From Pseudonocardia sp. N23 (GTDB lineage Bacteria; Actinomycetota; Actinomycetes; Mycobacteriales; Pseudonocardiaceae): a stretch of DNA of 64,000 nucleotides. The notes below the pieces were generated by a model. That model did not search any database. It had not been told where the DNA came from and worked only from the letters and a program-made list of their open reading frames with translations. Every line of letters begins with the position of its first letter. Within the stretch, counting starts at the first letter, position 1. This document shows positions 9,059 through 17,685 of the stretch, piece by piece. The position numbers and the translations under genes were made by a program. The stretch lies in contig NZ_BEGX01000114.1 of assembly GCF_002583555.1 (NCBI RefSeq), positions 396,997 to 460,996 of the forward strand, in the 5' to 3' direction.

Positions 9059-10612
9059 TCAGTACGCACCGGCACCCTTGGTGACGGCGCCGAGAGTCTT
9101 CCACAGGATGAGCGCGTCGAGCGCGAGGTTCCAGTTCTCGACGTAGCGCAGGTCGAGCCGGACCGACTCCTCCCACGACAGGTCGCTGCGGCCGCTGACC
9201 TGCCACAACCCGGTCAGGCCGGGTTTGACCAGCAGCTTGCGGGCGGCGTCGCGTTCGTAGCGGGCCACCTCGCTGGGCAGAGGCGGGCGGGGTCCGACGA
9301 GCGACATCCGACCAGCGAGCACGTTGAACAGCTGCGGCAGCTCGTCGACGGAGTAGCGACGCAGCACGCGGCCGGCCCGGGTCACCCGCGGGTCCTCGCG
9401 CAGCTTGAACAGCAGCCCGGCCCCGTCGTGGGTGTCGGTGAGCTCGGTGAGGCGCGACTCGGCGTCGACGACCATCGAGCGGAACTTGAGCATCGCGAAC
9501 TCGCGCCCGTGCCTGCCCACGCGCTGCTGCCGGAACAGGACCGGCCCGCCGTCGAGCTTCACGGCGATCGCCGCGGCGACCAGGACGGGCAGCGTCAGCA
9601 CGATCAGCAGCAGCGCGCCGACGCGGTCGACGAGGTGCTTGATCAGCCAGGACACGCCGTTGAACGTGGGCTTGGTGAGTCGCAGGAGCGGGAGCCCGTC
9701 GACCGGCTGCACGTGCAGGCGCGGGCCTGCGACCTCCATCAGACCGGGGTCGACGACCAGCTCGGCACCGGTGTCCTCGAGGTTCCACGCCAGGTGTCGC
9801 AACCGGACCGGGGTCCAGCCCGGGGTCGGGACGACGGCGACGATCCGGTGCCGGCCGAGCGCGACCGCCGTCGTGACCGAGTCGAGGTCGCCGACCACCG
9901 GAACGCCGAGCACGTCGTCCGTGCCGCCGGTGCCGGTTCCGGTCTGGGTGCAGACCCCGGTCACGACCCACCCCTGGGAGGGGTCGCGGCGGGTCCGCGC
10001 GATGAGGTCGACCAGCGCCTCGGCGTCCCCGACCGCCAGGACGGGCAGGGTGCACCGGCCGAGACCACGCAGCCGGTGCAGGTTCTTGCGCAGCGCGAAA
10101 CGGCCGAGCGCCGCGAGGAGGGCCGCGGCGGGGATGAGGCCGAACGCCCAGGGGCGGGCGGCGAGGGACTCGGTCGCGAGACCGACGAGTCCGATCGCGA
10201 CCGCCCCGATGACGAACCCGCGGATCAGCCTGCTGAACTCCTCCGAGCCCTTGCCGAGGATGCGGGGCTCCCAGGCGCGGAAGGCGAGCAGGGAGATGAG
10301 GACGAGGACGGCCGCGGCGATCCCGACGAGGGGCGAGACCTCACCGAGCCGCGGGACGGTCGTGCCGTAGCCGAGCAGGTGGCCGACGACGACGGCGACG
10401 ACGAGGACGACAAGGTCGTTGCCGACGACCGCCGCGACGTAGTGCCGCTCCCAGCGCATCGCGTCGGCGCCGCCGGGCAGCGGGTCGCGGTGCGGTGCCG
10501 GCGACTCGGGCGCCCTGCACCGCGGAATCCGCTGCGGGTCGAGTCCCGCTCCGGACCCGCTCACTCCCACATCGAACGTCACTGCGTCTGCCTCACTGGT
10601 CGGGGTGCCCAC
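9059..10612 (-). CDS. Polyprenyl-phosphate sugar-1-phosphate transferase (exopolysaccharide priming)
   Basis: Up to 517 residues. Transmembrane helices occupy about 60-170, followed by a CoA-binding-like Rossmann segment (LPVLAVGDAEALVDLIARTR) and a last helix near 335-350 that anchors the catalytic C-terminal domain. That domain has KLDGGPVLFRQQRVGRHG, FAMLKFRSM, DELPQLFNVLAGRMSLVGPR and KPGLTGLWQVSGRSDL, the hallmarks of WbaP/CpsE-type initiating transferases. The enzyme moves a hexose-1-phosphate onto undecaprenyl phosphate, the first step of the repeat unit. The start is uncertain: a GTG ten codons later (10582) follows a GAGG and is an alternative. Confidence 0.9.
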   Translation of the reverse strand: MGTPTSEADAVTFDVGVSGSGAGLDPQRIPRCRAPESPAPHRDPLPGGADAMRWERHYVAAVVGNDLVVLVVAVVVGHLLGYGTTVPRLGEVSPLVGIAAAVLVLISLLAFRAWEPRILGKGSEEFSRLIRGFVIGAVAIGLVGLATESLAARPWAFGLIPAAALLAALGRFALRKNLHRLRGLGRCTLPVLAVGDAEALVDLIARTRRDPSQGWVVTGVCTQTGTGTGGTDDVLGVPVVGDLDSVTTAVALGRHRIVAVVPTPGWTPVRLRHLAWNLEDTGAELVVDPGLMEVAGPRLHVQPVDGLPLLRLTKPTFNGVSWLIKHLVDRVGALLLIVLTLPVLVAAAIAVKLDGGPVLFRQQRVGRHGREFAMLKFRSMVVDAESRLTELTDTHDGAGLLFKLREDPRVTRAGRVLRRYSVDELPQLFNVLAGRMSLVGPRPPLPSEVARYERDAARKLLVKPGLTGLWQVSGRSDLSWEESVRLDLRYVENWNLALDALILWKTLGAVTKGAGAY

Positions 10613-10936
10613 GTCGGACAGCCGGGGTCCGTCTGGCCGTTCTGCCAGATGACTCGTCCCGCCCCGTACGACTGTTACGACGCGTCACCATCTTCGAACG
10701 TGAGAATCCCGTTCAGCCTAATGGCTCTACGGCTGTACCCTCTTTCAGACGCACCGCACGACGCCATTTGATTACACTGCGTTATATCAGGTGCTGCACT
10801 TCTGGCGTCGACGAGGTGCGGCGAGGCCTGCGAGCCTCGTGTGAGGACGGTCGGGAACTGCTCGAACGGGCGGATCGGCGACGTCGGTGGCCATCCGTAC
10901 ACGGACAGCGACCCGCCTGTCCCGAGTGGCGACGTC
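10613..10936. other. 324-bp intergenic region without a gene
   Basis: Separates the sugar transferase from the glycosyltransferase upstream. The stretch 10660-10800 is noticeably AT-richer than the surroundings and includes TATAAC on the minus strand near 10785, a possible -10 for the sugar-transferase/aminotransferase pair. No conserved coding frame and no RNA gene were recognised. Confidence 0.4.
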
Positions 10937-12058
10937 TCAGCGGCGGGCGATGCGGGAGCGCCGGGCCGAGACGTCGGCGAGGAGAGAGGCGAACGACGCC
11001 GCCATCGTGTCGGCGGAGAAGCGCGTCGCCCGGGCCCGCGCGCTCGCGGCACCCATCTCCGCACGCAGACCAGCGTCGGCCGCAAGCTTCCCGACCGCAC
11101 CCGCCAGCGCCTGCACGTCCCCGACGCCGGCCAGGAACCCGTTGACACCCTCGACGCAGAGATCGCCGTTGCCACCCACATCGGTGGCGACCAGCGGGAG
11201 CCCGTGCGACATCGCCTCGAGCAGGCTCATCGACAGCACCTCGGACTCACTGGTCAGGCAGGCGATGTCGGACGCCGCCCACAGCGCGGGGACGTCGGCG
11301 ACGTGACCGAGGAGCGTCACTGACCCGCCCGCCGCGGCCGCGCGGGCGCGCAGCTCGTCGAGGGCCGGCCCGCCGCCCGCGACGGCCCCCCGCACCCGGA
11401 CCCCGCCGTCGTTCGCGGCCGCGATCATGTCGACGAAGTCGGCGACCCGCTTCTCCGGGCGCAACGCGGCGACGAGCGTGACGAGTACCTCGCCGTCCGG
11501 CGCGAGCTCCGCGCGGAGCCGGTCGCGGTCGGAGTCGGCGACGGCGGCCGCGAGCCCCACACCGTTGGGGATCGTCACGACGCGGTCGGCCCGGTAGCCC
11601 TGCCGGATCAGTCCGGGGACCTGCCGCGACGTCAGCGCGACGACCCTGTCGGCGCGCCGGCAGAGCAGCCGCAGCATGGCGGCGCGGCGACGGTCGTGGG
11701 GCATCAGGTCGTAGAAGGTGTGCTCGGTGACGACGTAGGGCACCCGCATCGTGCGTGACAGGTGGTTCGACGCCGTGTGCGCGCTCAGGCCACGGGCCAC
11801 CAGTACGTCGGCGCGGATCCCCGCGGCCCGCACGAACCGGGCCAGCCCGAGGACGTCGCGGCGCGAGGTCCAGCCCGCGCAGTGGGTCTCGATGCCCGCG
11901 TCGCGGATCTCGTCGTAGAAGGGGCCCCGGCCGTCGAGGGTGAGGACGACGGGCTCCACGTCGTGGGCCGCCAGCATCGGGAGCAGGACGCTCCACTGCC
12001 GCTCGGCTCCGCCGACCTCGAGGTTCGGCGCGACGAAGAGTGCTCTCACCCTGCTCAC
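10937..12058 (-). CDS. Family 4 glycosyltransferase
   Basis: A 373-residue GT-B glycosyltransferase. The N-terminal ALFVAPNLEVGGAERQW is the acceptor-domain glycine loop with the GGAE motif. VVTIPNGVGL (about 160-170), LVTLVAALRPEKRVADFV (about 190-207) and LLEAMSHGLPLVATDVGGNG (about 280-300) form the donor-binding domain of GT4 enzymes. It begins with GTG. It lies downstream of the broken CapK-like gene and upstream of the priming transferase, all on one strand, so it probably elongates the same polysaccharide. The sugar specificity is unknown. Confidence 0.9.
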   Translation of the reverse strand: MSRVRALFVAPNLEVGGAERQWSVLLPMLAAHDVEPVVLTLDGRGPFYDEIRDAGIETHCAGWTSRRDVLGLARFVRAAGIRADVLVARGLSAHTASNHLSRTMRVPYVVTEHTFYDLMPHDRRRAAMLRLLCRRADRVVALTSRQVPGLIRQGYRADRVVTIPNGVGLAAAVADSDRDRLRAELAPDGEVLVTLVAALRPEKRVADFVDMIAAANDGGVRVRGAVAGGGPALDELRARAAAAGGSVTLLGHVADVPALWAASDIACLTSESEVLSMSLLEAMSHGLPLVATDVGGNGDLCVEGVNGFLAGVGDVQALAGAVGKLAADAGLRAEMGAASARARATRFSADTMAASFASLLADVSARRSRIARR

Positions 12059-12284
12059 GTGACCGCCTTCCTCTCGCGCGCGGCCGGTACCGCGTCCCTG
12101 GATGGGTCCGTCGACGACCGCGAAGTGTTACCGAGCCGGCTCCGCCGTCACGGCCTGCGCGCGGTCATGGACTCCCCTCCCGGCGTGCAGAGCCCGATCG
12201 GGACCTGCACCGCTGAGCCCCGGCCCTCGTCGACCACAGGAGAACCGGTACTCGGACCGCGACGGCCGCGGGGCGACCAGGCCG

Positions 12285-13655
12285 TCACCTCTCGACGTCG
12301 CCCACCGGCACGGCCCGCAGCCGCGGGACCGTCATCCGCTGGAGGATGAAGGGGGTCTTTCCTGTCCTCGAGCGCTCCAGCTCGGAGACGACCTCGACAC
12401 GCACCTCCACGGCACCGACCCGTTCGAGTGTCTTCCGCCGCAGCAGCTCGACGAGCTCCACCCGGTCGACGACGTTCCCGCGCGGGACGACCCGCACCTC
12501 GATCGACCCGTCGGTCTCCTAGCAGATCTGCCCTGCAAGCACACCCTCGACGCCCTTGAACACGAAGTCGAGCCGGCCGATCCGGCGGCCGCCCTCCCCG
12601 ATCACGACGTCTTCCATCCGCCCCGCGACCGTCGCGAAGTGCCGTCCGGCGCGGCCGCAGGCGCAACGTCCGGTGTCCCACCCTTCGACGGTGTCGGTCA
12701 CCCGGTAGCGCAGCAGCGGCATCAGGGAGTTGGTCAGGTTCGTGGTGAGCAACCCGTCGTCGACCTGCTCGACGATCCCGTACCCCGGCACCAGGTGGTA
12801 GCGCCGTTCTTCGCACTCCATCGCGGCGACGGTCCGCTCCGCGTGGCCGTAGTGGTCCCAGATGCGGCATCCCCATGCCGATTCGATCGCCTCTCGCGTC
12901 TGCGGTGCGAGTGTCTCCGACGAGGTGAAGATCGCCGTGAGGGGCGGCAGCGCCAGCCCGCGGGCGAGTGCGACGGCGGTGAGCGAGGCGATCGACGACG
13001 GGTATGCCGCCAGCCATTTCACCCGGTGCGTGCGCAGGGCGTCGAGGTAACCGGCGACCGCGCGCTCGCTGACGTGGTACGAGGACAGCAGCAGGGTGCG
13101 TCGCGCCGGGACGTAGCGGTAGGCGGCGGCGTCGGTGGCGTCGGCGACGACCTCGCCGCGCATCACCGCGGTGACGTCGCCGGGCCGGTGGCCCGCCCAT
13201 CCGCGGTGGTGACTGATCCACGCCTCCTCGACGAGGACGCTGCCCACGGAGCGGCGCAGTGCGAGAGGGGTGCCGGTCGTGCCGCTGGTCGTGGCGTCGA
13301 GGCCGGGCAGCCGCCGTTGGTAGGCGCGCTCGCGTCCGACGATGTCAGACTTTTCGAGCCGAGGCAGACATTCGAGGATCAATCGGACATCTCTACCGGA
13401 TTCGGCAGAGACAAGATCGGGACGGATCGCCCGGTATCCCTCGAGATCACGAGCGTTTCGAAATGTCTTTCGGAGGCCAATGAATTCGCGGGCGCGTAGC
13501 TCGTCGTCACTGCACGACCACAATCGTTGCAGATTCCGCCGAATGGGCGCAGCCAACGTGCGACGGCCGGCCTCGGCCGCGGCCCGTACCGACGAACTCA
13601 CCGTGACTTCCCGGGCACTGCGTGCATCCGCCCAGGTGAGAGCGGGCATGCCCAC
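12285..13655 (-). pseudogene. CapK/PaaK-like adenylate-forming enzyme interrupted by an amber codon
   Basis: The frame encodes a phenylacetate-CoA-ligase-like protein of about 456 residues, the normal family length, except for one in-frame TAG at 12519-12521. Upstream are the adenylation motifs TTSGTTGTPLAL (about 133-144), SSETLAPQTREAIE and WDHYGHAERT, and MPLLRYRVTDTVEGW. Directly after the TAG the same frame continues ETDGSIEVRVVPRG and SELERSRTGKTPFILQR, the C-terminal AMP-binding cap with its catalytic lysine. Relatives have Gln at such a position, and CAG to TAG is one base. CapK-type proteins occur in capsule loci. It may be a recent pseudogene, a suppressed stop or a sequencing error. 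Confidence 0.8.
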
Positions 13656-13920
13656 CGCACCTCGGCGGGACCGTCACCTCGCGGCCGGTGCCCGACCTGG
13701 CCGATCGGCTCCGAACGGGCCGGACCGAGCAACATCGAGAACTGTCTCGGCGATGCCATCTCGTCCTCCCGGCAGGGCTCCGGGAAACAGCCCGACGGGC
13801 CGAATCCGATTCATCGAGAAATCATCACCGCGAAACCGTCGCCAGGCCAGCGTTCCGGTTCGAATTCTCAGGGATGAAACCGACGAAAGGGCGTCGCAGG
13901 CATCAAACGACGGGCTGCGG
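13656..13920. other. Intergenic region upstream of the CapK-like gene
   Basis: About 265 bp with no recognisable gene. It is AT-richer around 13800-13880 and would hold the promoter of the leftward CapK-like and glycosyltransferase genes. Sequence downstream of the phosphatase stub also falls here, without detectable homology. Confidence 0.35.
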
Positions 13921-14004
13921 TCAGGACCTCGGCGAGCGGCAGATGTCGCCCGTGCACATGTAGACGAGCGGAACGGGCGCGGGGAGGTGGGGCCGCCCCG
14001 GCAC
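13921..14004 (-). pseudogene. 5' stub of a low-molecular-weight protein tyrosine phosphatase
   Basis: A 27-codon frame beginning with GTG three bases after GGAGAGG and ending VPLVYMCTGDICRSPRS then TGA. The segment MCTGDICRSP matches the LMW-PTP P-loop signature C-X5-R-S/T (family form VCTGNICRSP). The rest of the roughly 150-residue phosphatase is absent. Such Wzb-type phosphatases normally partner Wzc-type kinases in polysaccharide loci, and a Wzc-like protein lies 7 kb away. I read it as a truncated remnant. The homology rests on a dozen residues. Confidence 0.5.
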
Positions 14005-14080
14005 TCGCCTCTCCGCCACCGCGACATCGTGCGGCCCCGCCCCGGGATTCGCCCACGACGCGACGGCCCACCCACCCCGC

Positions 14081-15478
14081 TCAGCCGATCGAGCGGCGGA
14101 CGACCTCGTGGTCGGCCTCGGTCTGGTCGGCGTAGCAGCGCGCAAACGCGCAGAGCGCGCGCTCCAGGTTGTCGCCGTGCCCGCAGTACCCCGCGATCAT
14201 CGACGCGCCGCTGGTCCGTGCGTGCCCCTTGGCCAGCATCAGCCCGCAGACGGCGGCGTAGTCGGCGAGGGCGGCGGCGTCGATACCGTCGAGGACGATC
14301 GCGCCCTTCATGTCCCGGAACTGCCGGACGTAGAACTGCCGCTCGCCGACGGTCGTCCAGCCCAGCAGCGGGTCCGACACCGTCTGCAACGCCTGCTGGT
14401 ACTCCACGACCCGCTGCCCCTGGTGGGCGTGCCAGGCCGAGTCGCCGTGGACGAACGACGCCACCACCGACCGGCGGGCCTCCTTGAGCTGCAGGAACAG
14501 CACGTCGCCGGGCGTCGACCCCTCGCACAGCGCCAGGTAGGCCCGCAGCCCCACGGAGCCCACCCCGACGACCTTGTGGGCGATGTCGACGACGTGATAT
14601 CCGCCGACGACGCGCGCCCAGTGCGCGGGCAGCGTCGTCACGTACTGGTCGAGGCCCGCGAGCAGCGCCTCGTACTCCGCGGGCGCCGGCCGGGTGATCA
14701 GGGGCGGCTCGGTGACGATGCGGCGCACCCCGCCCTGGTCGGTGGTGAACCGCGGCAGCGCCCGGTCGCTGGTGCGGCGTCGAGCGCGGTCGGCGGCCTG
14801 GCGGACGGCCTCACGGCTCGACCGGCCGCTGACGTAGCGGTGCATGGTGTCGGCGTCGATGCGCTCGTAGGAGCGGGCGAGCAACGGTTCCTCGGCCAGG
14901 CGTCGAAGGTTGCGACGGTAGGCGCGCACGCATCGGTACACGGCGTGCTCACAATCCTGCTCCGACGCGCCGGCACACCTGCCCGCCACCCACGTGCTCG
15001 CGACGAGCCGGCGCAGGTCCCACTCCCAGGCGCCGGGGTGGGCCTCGTCGAAGTCGTTGAGGTCGAACACCAGGTCGCGCTCGGGGGACGCGTAGAAGCC
15101 GAAGTTCCCCAGATGCGCGTCGCCGCAGATGACGGGCTGGATACCGGTGGCGGGCAACGTCGCGAAGTCGGCGGCGTTGATCCCCGCGGCACCCCGCAGG
15201 AACCCGTAGGGCGAGGCGGCCATCCGCTCCAGCCGCACCCGCACCAGCTCCGACACCCGGCCCTTGTGTGCCCTCGCGAGATGCGTGAGGACGTCGACCC
15301 GGTCCGGCGACGCCGTCCACTCCCCCAACGCGCTGCGTGGGGTCGCCTGGCGCAGCGACCGCCCGATCGCCGTCCGCTCGGCCCGCGGCACGGCCGGGCG
15401 TGACAGCGCACCGAACGCGGCCCGGTCGACGGGTGGGGCGCCCTCACCGAGCACGGCATGACCCTGCGGGATCGGCAC
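14081..15478 (-). CDS. DUF2252 family protein
   Basis: A 465-residue protein of the DUF2252 family, common in actinobacteria and kinase-fold-like in its motifs, with no proven reaction. Visible landmarks are VICGDAHLGNFGFYASPERD (about 120-139), VFDLNDFDEAHPGAWEWDLR just after it (the HGD-x-H-x-x-N and DFD pattern of phosphotransferases), and FVRQFRDMKG near the C-terminus. The start is GTG at 15476-15478, preceded by AGGAG at 15485-15489. The frame stays open for another 600 bp upstream, but that part resembles an unrelated antitoxin remnant. Confidence 0.85.
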   Translation of the reverse strand: MPIPQGHAVLGEGAPPVDRAAFGALSRPAVPRAERTAIGRSLRQATPRSALGEWTASPDRVDVLTHLARAHKGRVSELVRVRLERMAASPYGFLRGAAGINAADFATLPATGIQPVICGDAHLGNFGFYASPERDLVFDLNDFDEAHPGAWEWDLRRLVASTWVAGRCAGASEQDCEHAVYRCVRAYRRNLRRLAEEPLLARSYERIDADTMHRYVSGRSSREAVRQAADRARRRTSDRALPRFTTDQGGVRRIVTEPPLITRPAPAEYEALLAGLDQYVTTLPAHWARVVGGYHVVDIAHKVVGVGSVGLRAYLALCEGSTPGDVLFLQLKEARRSVVASFVHGDSAWHAHQGQRVVEYQQALQTVSDPLLGWTTVGERQFYVRQFRDMKGAIVLDGIDAAALADYAAVCGLMLAKGHARTSGASMIAGYCGHGDNLERALCAFARCYADQTEADHEVVRRSIG

Positions 15479-15569
15479 AACGGACTCCTGGCGACGAACG
15501 GATCGGACGATGGGCGTCGCGATCATCGTCGCAGTGGCGCCGCCTGCCGCCACCCACGTGGGGGAGCCT

Positions 15570-15857
15570 TCAGGCGATCGGGATGACGTCGACCAGCGGT
15601 GCGCCAGCTCGCCGAGCGTGATCGCGCTGACGATCAGCGCCTCGCCCTTGACGAGGGCGAAGAGCTCGCGCGCCTCGGCGAGCGTGATCCGACGACGCGG
15701 CGGCTGTCCGTGCGGAACGATGTCTGCGACCGGTCGGCCGTTCCTCGTCACGGTGAACGTCTCCCCGGCCTCGACCCGAACGTCGAGCAGCTCGTCCTCG
15801 CGCTGATCGCGACGTGACACCCGCACGACCTGCAGCGTCTGCAGAAGGCGGCCCCAC
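15570..15857 (-). pseudogene. Remnant of a Phd/YefM-like antitoxin
   Basis: In the same frame as the DUF2252 gene lies VEAGETFTVTRNGRPVADIV followed by PPRRRITLAEARELFALVKG, which matches the core and start of the C-terminal part of Phd/YefM/VapB-type antitoxins. The N-terminal DNA-binding portion is unrecognisable. What follows (EALIVSAITLGELAHRW) resembles a PIN-toxin strand-helix segment, as if an antitoxin-toxin pair had been collapsed by deletion. No intact toxin is present. I regard it as decayed. Confidence 0.45.
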
Positions 15858-15921
15858 CGCTCACGGTGCATCGCACGCGGCATCGGGTCGAGAGAGTCGC
15901 GCAGCCGGGTCGTCGACTTTC

Positions 15922-16515
15922 CTACGCGGCGGCAGACAGCCAGGGCTCCCAGGTGGGGTGAGGTTCCACGGCCATCACCAGGATCCCCCCGGCACGCGGC
16001 GGAGGAGCCGGGGGGACGGGCAGGGTCCAGCCGAGCTCCTCGAGCAGCCGGTCGGCCTTGCGCGAGTTGCAGGCGCGGCAGGCCGCGACACAGTTGTCCC
16101 ACGAGTGCGCTCCGCCGCGACTGCGGGGGATCACGTGGTCGATCGTGTCGGCGCGGGTGCCGCAGTAGGCACAGCGCCGGTTGTCACGTCGCAGGACACC
16201 GGAGCGGGTCATCGGCACCGCACGCCGGTAGGGAACGCGCACATAGCGCGAGAGACGCATCACCGAGGGAGCCGGGACGGTGAGGTTCTCCGAGTGGAAG
16301 GCCGCGCCGTCGAGGACGGCCTCCACGCACTCCGCCTTGCCACTGAGCATCAGCACGATCGCGCGCTTCGCCGTGACGACCGCCAGTGGTTCGAAACTGG
16401 CGTTCAGCAGGAGCACCCTGGACCCCGCTGGGACCACGCCCGGGCTCGGCGCGATCCGCGACACCTCCCCTGGATCGGGGTGGGCGTCGATGGGGTCGGG
16501 TTGTCGATGGGGCAC
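15922..16515 (-). CDS. HNH endonuclease
   Basis: A 197-residue protein. The N-terminal half (VLLLNASFEPLAVVTAKRAI) is the domain usual in the small actinobacterial HNH proteins. The HNH finger follows: CAYCGTRADTIDHVIPRSRG (about 118-137), with the paired CxxC, the DH catalytic step, and then NCVAACRACNSRKADR with the second CxxC and Asn. It should bind a metal and cut DNA; its biological role is unknown. The GTG start is chosen because GGAGG-rich sequence (16520-16526, minus strand) precedes it. It is transcribed towards the DUF2252 gene. Confidence 0.85.
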   Translation of the reverse strand: MPHRQPDPIDAHPDPGEVSRIAPSPGVVPAGSRVLLLNASFEPLAVVTAKRAIVLMLSGKAECVEAVLDGAAFHSENLTVPAPSVMRLSRYVRVPYRRAVPMTRSGVLRRDNRRCAYCGTRADTIDHVIPRSRGGAHSWDNCVAACRACNSRKADRLLEELGWTLPVPPAPPPRAGGILVMAVEPHPTWEPWLSAAA

Positions 16516-16726
16516 GCGACCACCTCCCGCTCGTCGCACCTAGTCGACCATACGGAGGGTGCTCGGCGCGACTGTGATCTCGACGTGTCCCACAGGTGGC
16601 CGGACGATGGCGACGAACGCACGGAGCATGCCGCCGAGCGGTCGTTCAAGATCGGTTGCCTGGGTGTGGCCCGCGACACATGGAGTGTCTTGTAACGTGG
16701 GGTCCTTGAAGCGCGAACCTTCTTTC

Positions 16727-16942
16727 ATGAAGCTCGGTCGGATCGGGGTCCGTCCCACAGCTGTCGGCTACGTGGACTACGTGGTCGAGGCGTCGGACGG
16801 GGAGCTGCTGTGCGGGACGTTCCGTCTCGAGGGCAGCCGCACCGAGGACGAGGCCCGTTCGTTCATCGCCGGCCGTCTCGGCGAGGCCCACGGCATGCGC
16901 GTCTCGTGGCGCGACGTGCACCTGCTCCAGTCCGCGTCCTGA
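16727..16942 (+). CDS. Small conserved-looking hypothetical protein
   Basis: 71 residues starting MKLGRIGVRPTAVGYVDYVV and continuing with alternating strands and a helix (SRTEDEARSFIAGRLGEAHG). It is mixed alpha/beta with no signal peptide or membrane segment. The frame is open further upstream, but its composition changes before the ATG. A TAACGT hexamer about 30 bp upstream could be a -10. I do not recognise a family. It is divergent from the HNH gene. Confidence 0.55.
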   Translation: MKLGRIGVRPTAVGYVDYVVEASDGELLCGTFRLEGSRTEDEARSFIAGRLGEAHGMRVSWRDVHLLQSAS

Positions 16943-16998
16943 CCTGCCCGCCGGCCCGGGCACCCGCCCTCTGGCCAGGCCTGCCGTCCACGAACCCG

Positions 16999-17620
16999 TC
17001 ATCGCCCCCTCCGCGGTGCTCGGCCGCGGAGAGGGCCGACGGACACCTCGTGACGGCGACCTACCGGGACTCCCCGGAACAGTTCACGGGGTGCCACGCT
17101 GGACGAGGTACGCCGTCCCCGCATGTGGTCGATCATGCGCTCGCTCAGCCCGCCCGGGCGCAGGAACTGCGCCGGAACCGGGGTCCGCGGGCTCTCGTGC
17201 CGGTGGTTCTTCGCGACGAGGCGCGGGAAGTCCCGCTCGAGGATGCCGGCCCGGGCGATCAGCACGACGTCGCTGCCCTCGTCCATCAGCTCTCCGCATC
17301 GCTCGGCGCTGTGGACCTTGCCCCCCACACCCAGCCGGACGCCCTTGCGCGGCAGCTCCGCGAACACGCTGAGCATGGTCCTCCCGCGGAACGTCCCGTC
17401 CTGGACGATCTGGCGGGAACCCCACAGCGCCAGGTCCAGGTAGCCGATCATCTCCTTGTCGAGGATCTCGGCGGCGATGTCACGCAGCTCGTCGAGCAGC
17501 AGCCCGCAGCGTTTGACAGGATCCAGCCGAAGGCGCCGTGGATCGAGATGTCGTCGAGTCCCGCCGTCTCCGCCCGCTTCGCCGCGGTGATGAGCTCCTG
17601 ACGATGGTGGTGGTGGACAG
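16999..17620 (-). pseudogene. Decayed old-yellow-enzyme (NADH:flavin oxidoreductase) gene
   Basis: Two frames together give fragments of one OYE-family protein. The upstream piece (17535-17620) reads ITAAKRAETAGLDDISIHGA, the barrel segment before the usual HGAHGYLLSQF motif. After a frame change near 17515-17525 the downstream piece reads MIGYLDLALWG, then LLSVF-like text, GVRLGVGGKVHSAERCGELM and SDVVLIARAGILERDFPRLV, the C-terminal flavin-phosphate region. The middle of the barrel (roughly 100 residues) and the N-terminus are missing. The gene is clearly dead and abuts the intact PLP lyase gene. Confidence 0.7.
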
Positions 17621-17685
17621 GCACCGGTCGGCAGCGTCGGCGAGGGTGGTGGCGCGGCACCGGGGCCGGAGAGCTGATCCCCAGA

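Noticed and set aside
8846-10771. Long plus-strand frame opposite the aminotransferase and sugar transferase genes
   Set aside because: Its composition (Arg/Asp/Gly/Gln-rich, no domain) is that of a mirror frame of GC-rich coding DNA. The minus-strand genes have clear motifs.
15570-15857. A functional toxin-antitoxin system
   Set aside because: Neither a complete antitoxin N-terminus nor a full toxin can be read in any frame.
14081-16102. DUF2252 protein with a 200-residue N-terminal extension
   Set aside because: The extension resembles an antitoxin fragment plus HNH-gene antisense sequence. A good AGGAG precedes the internal GTG at 15478.
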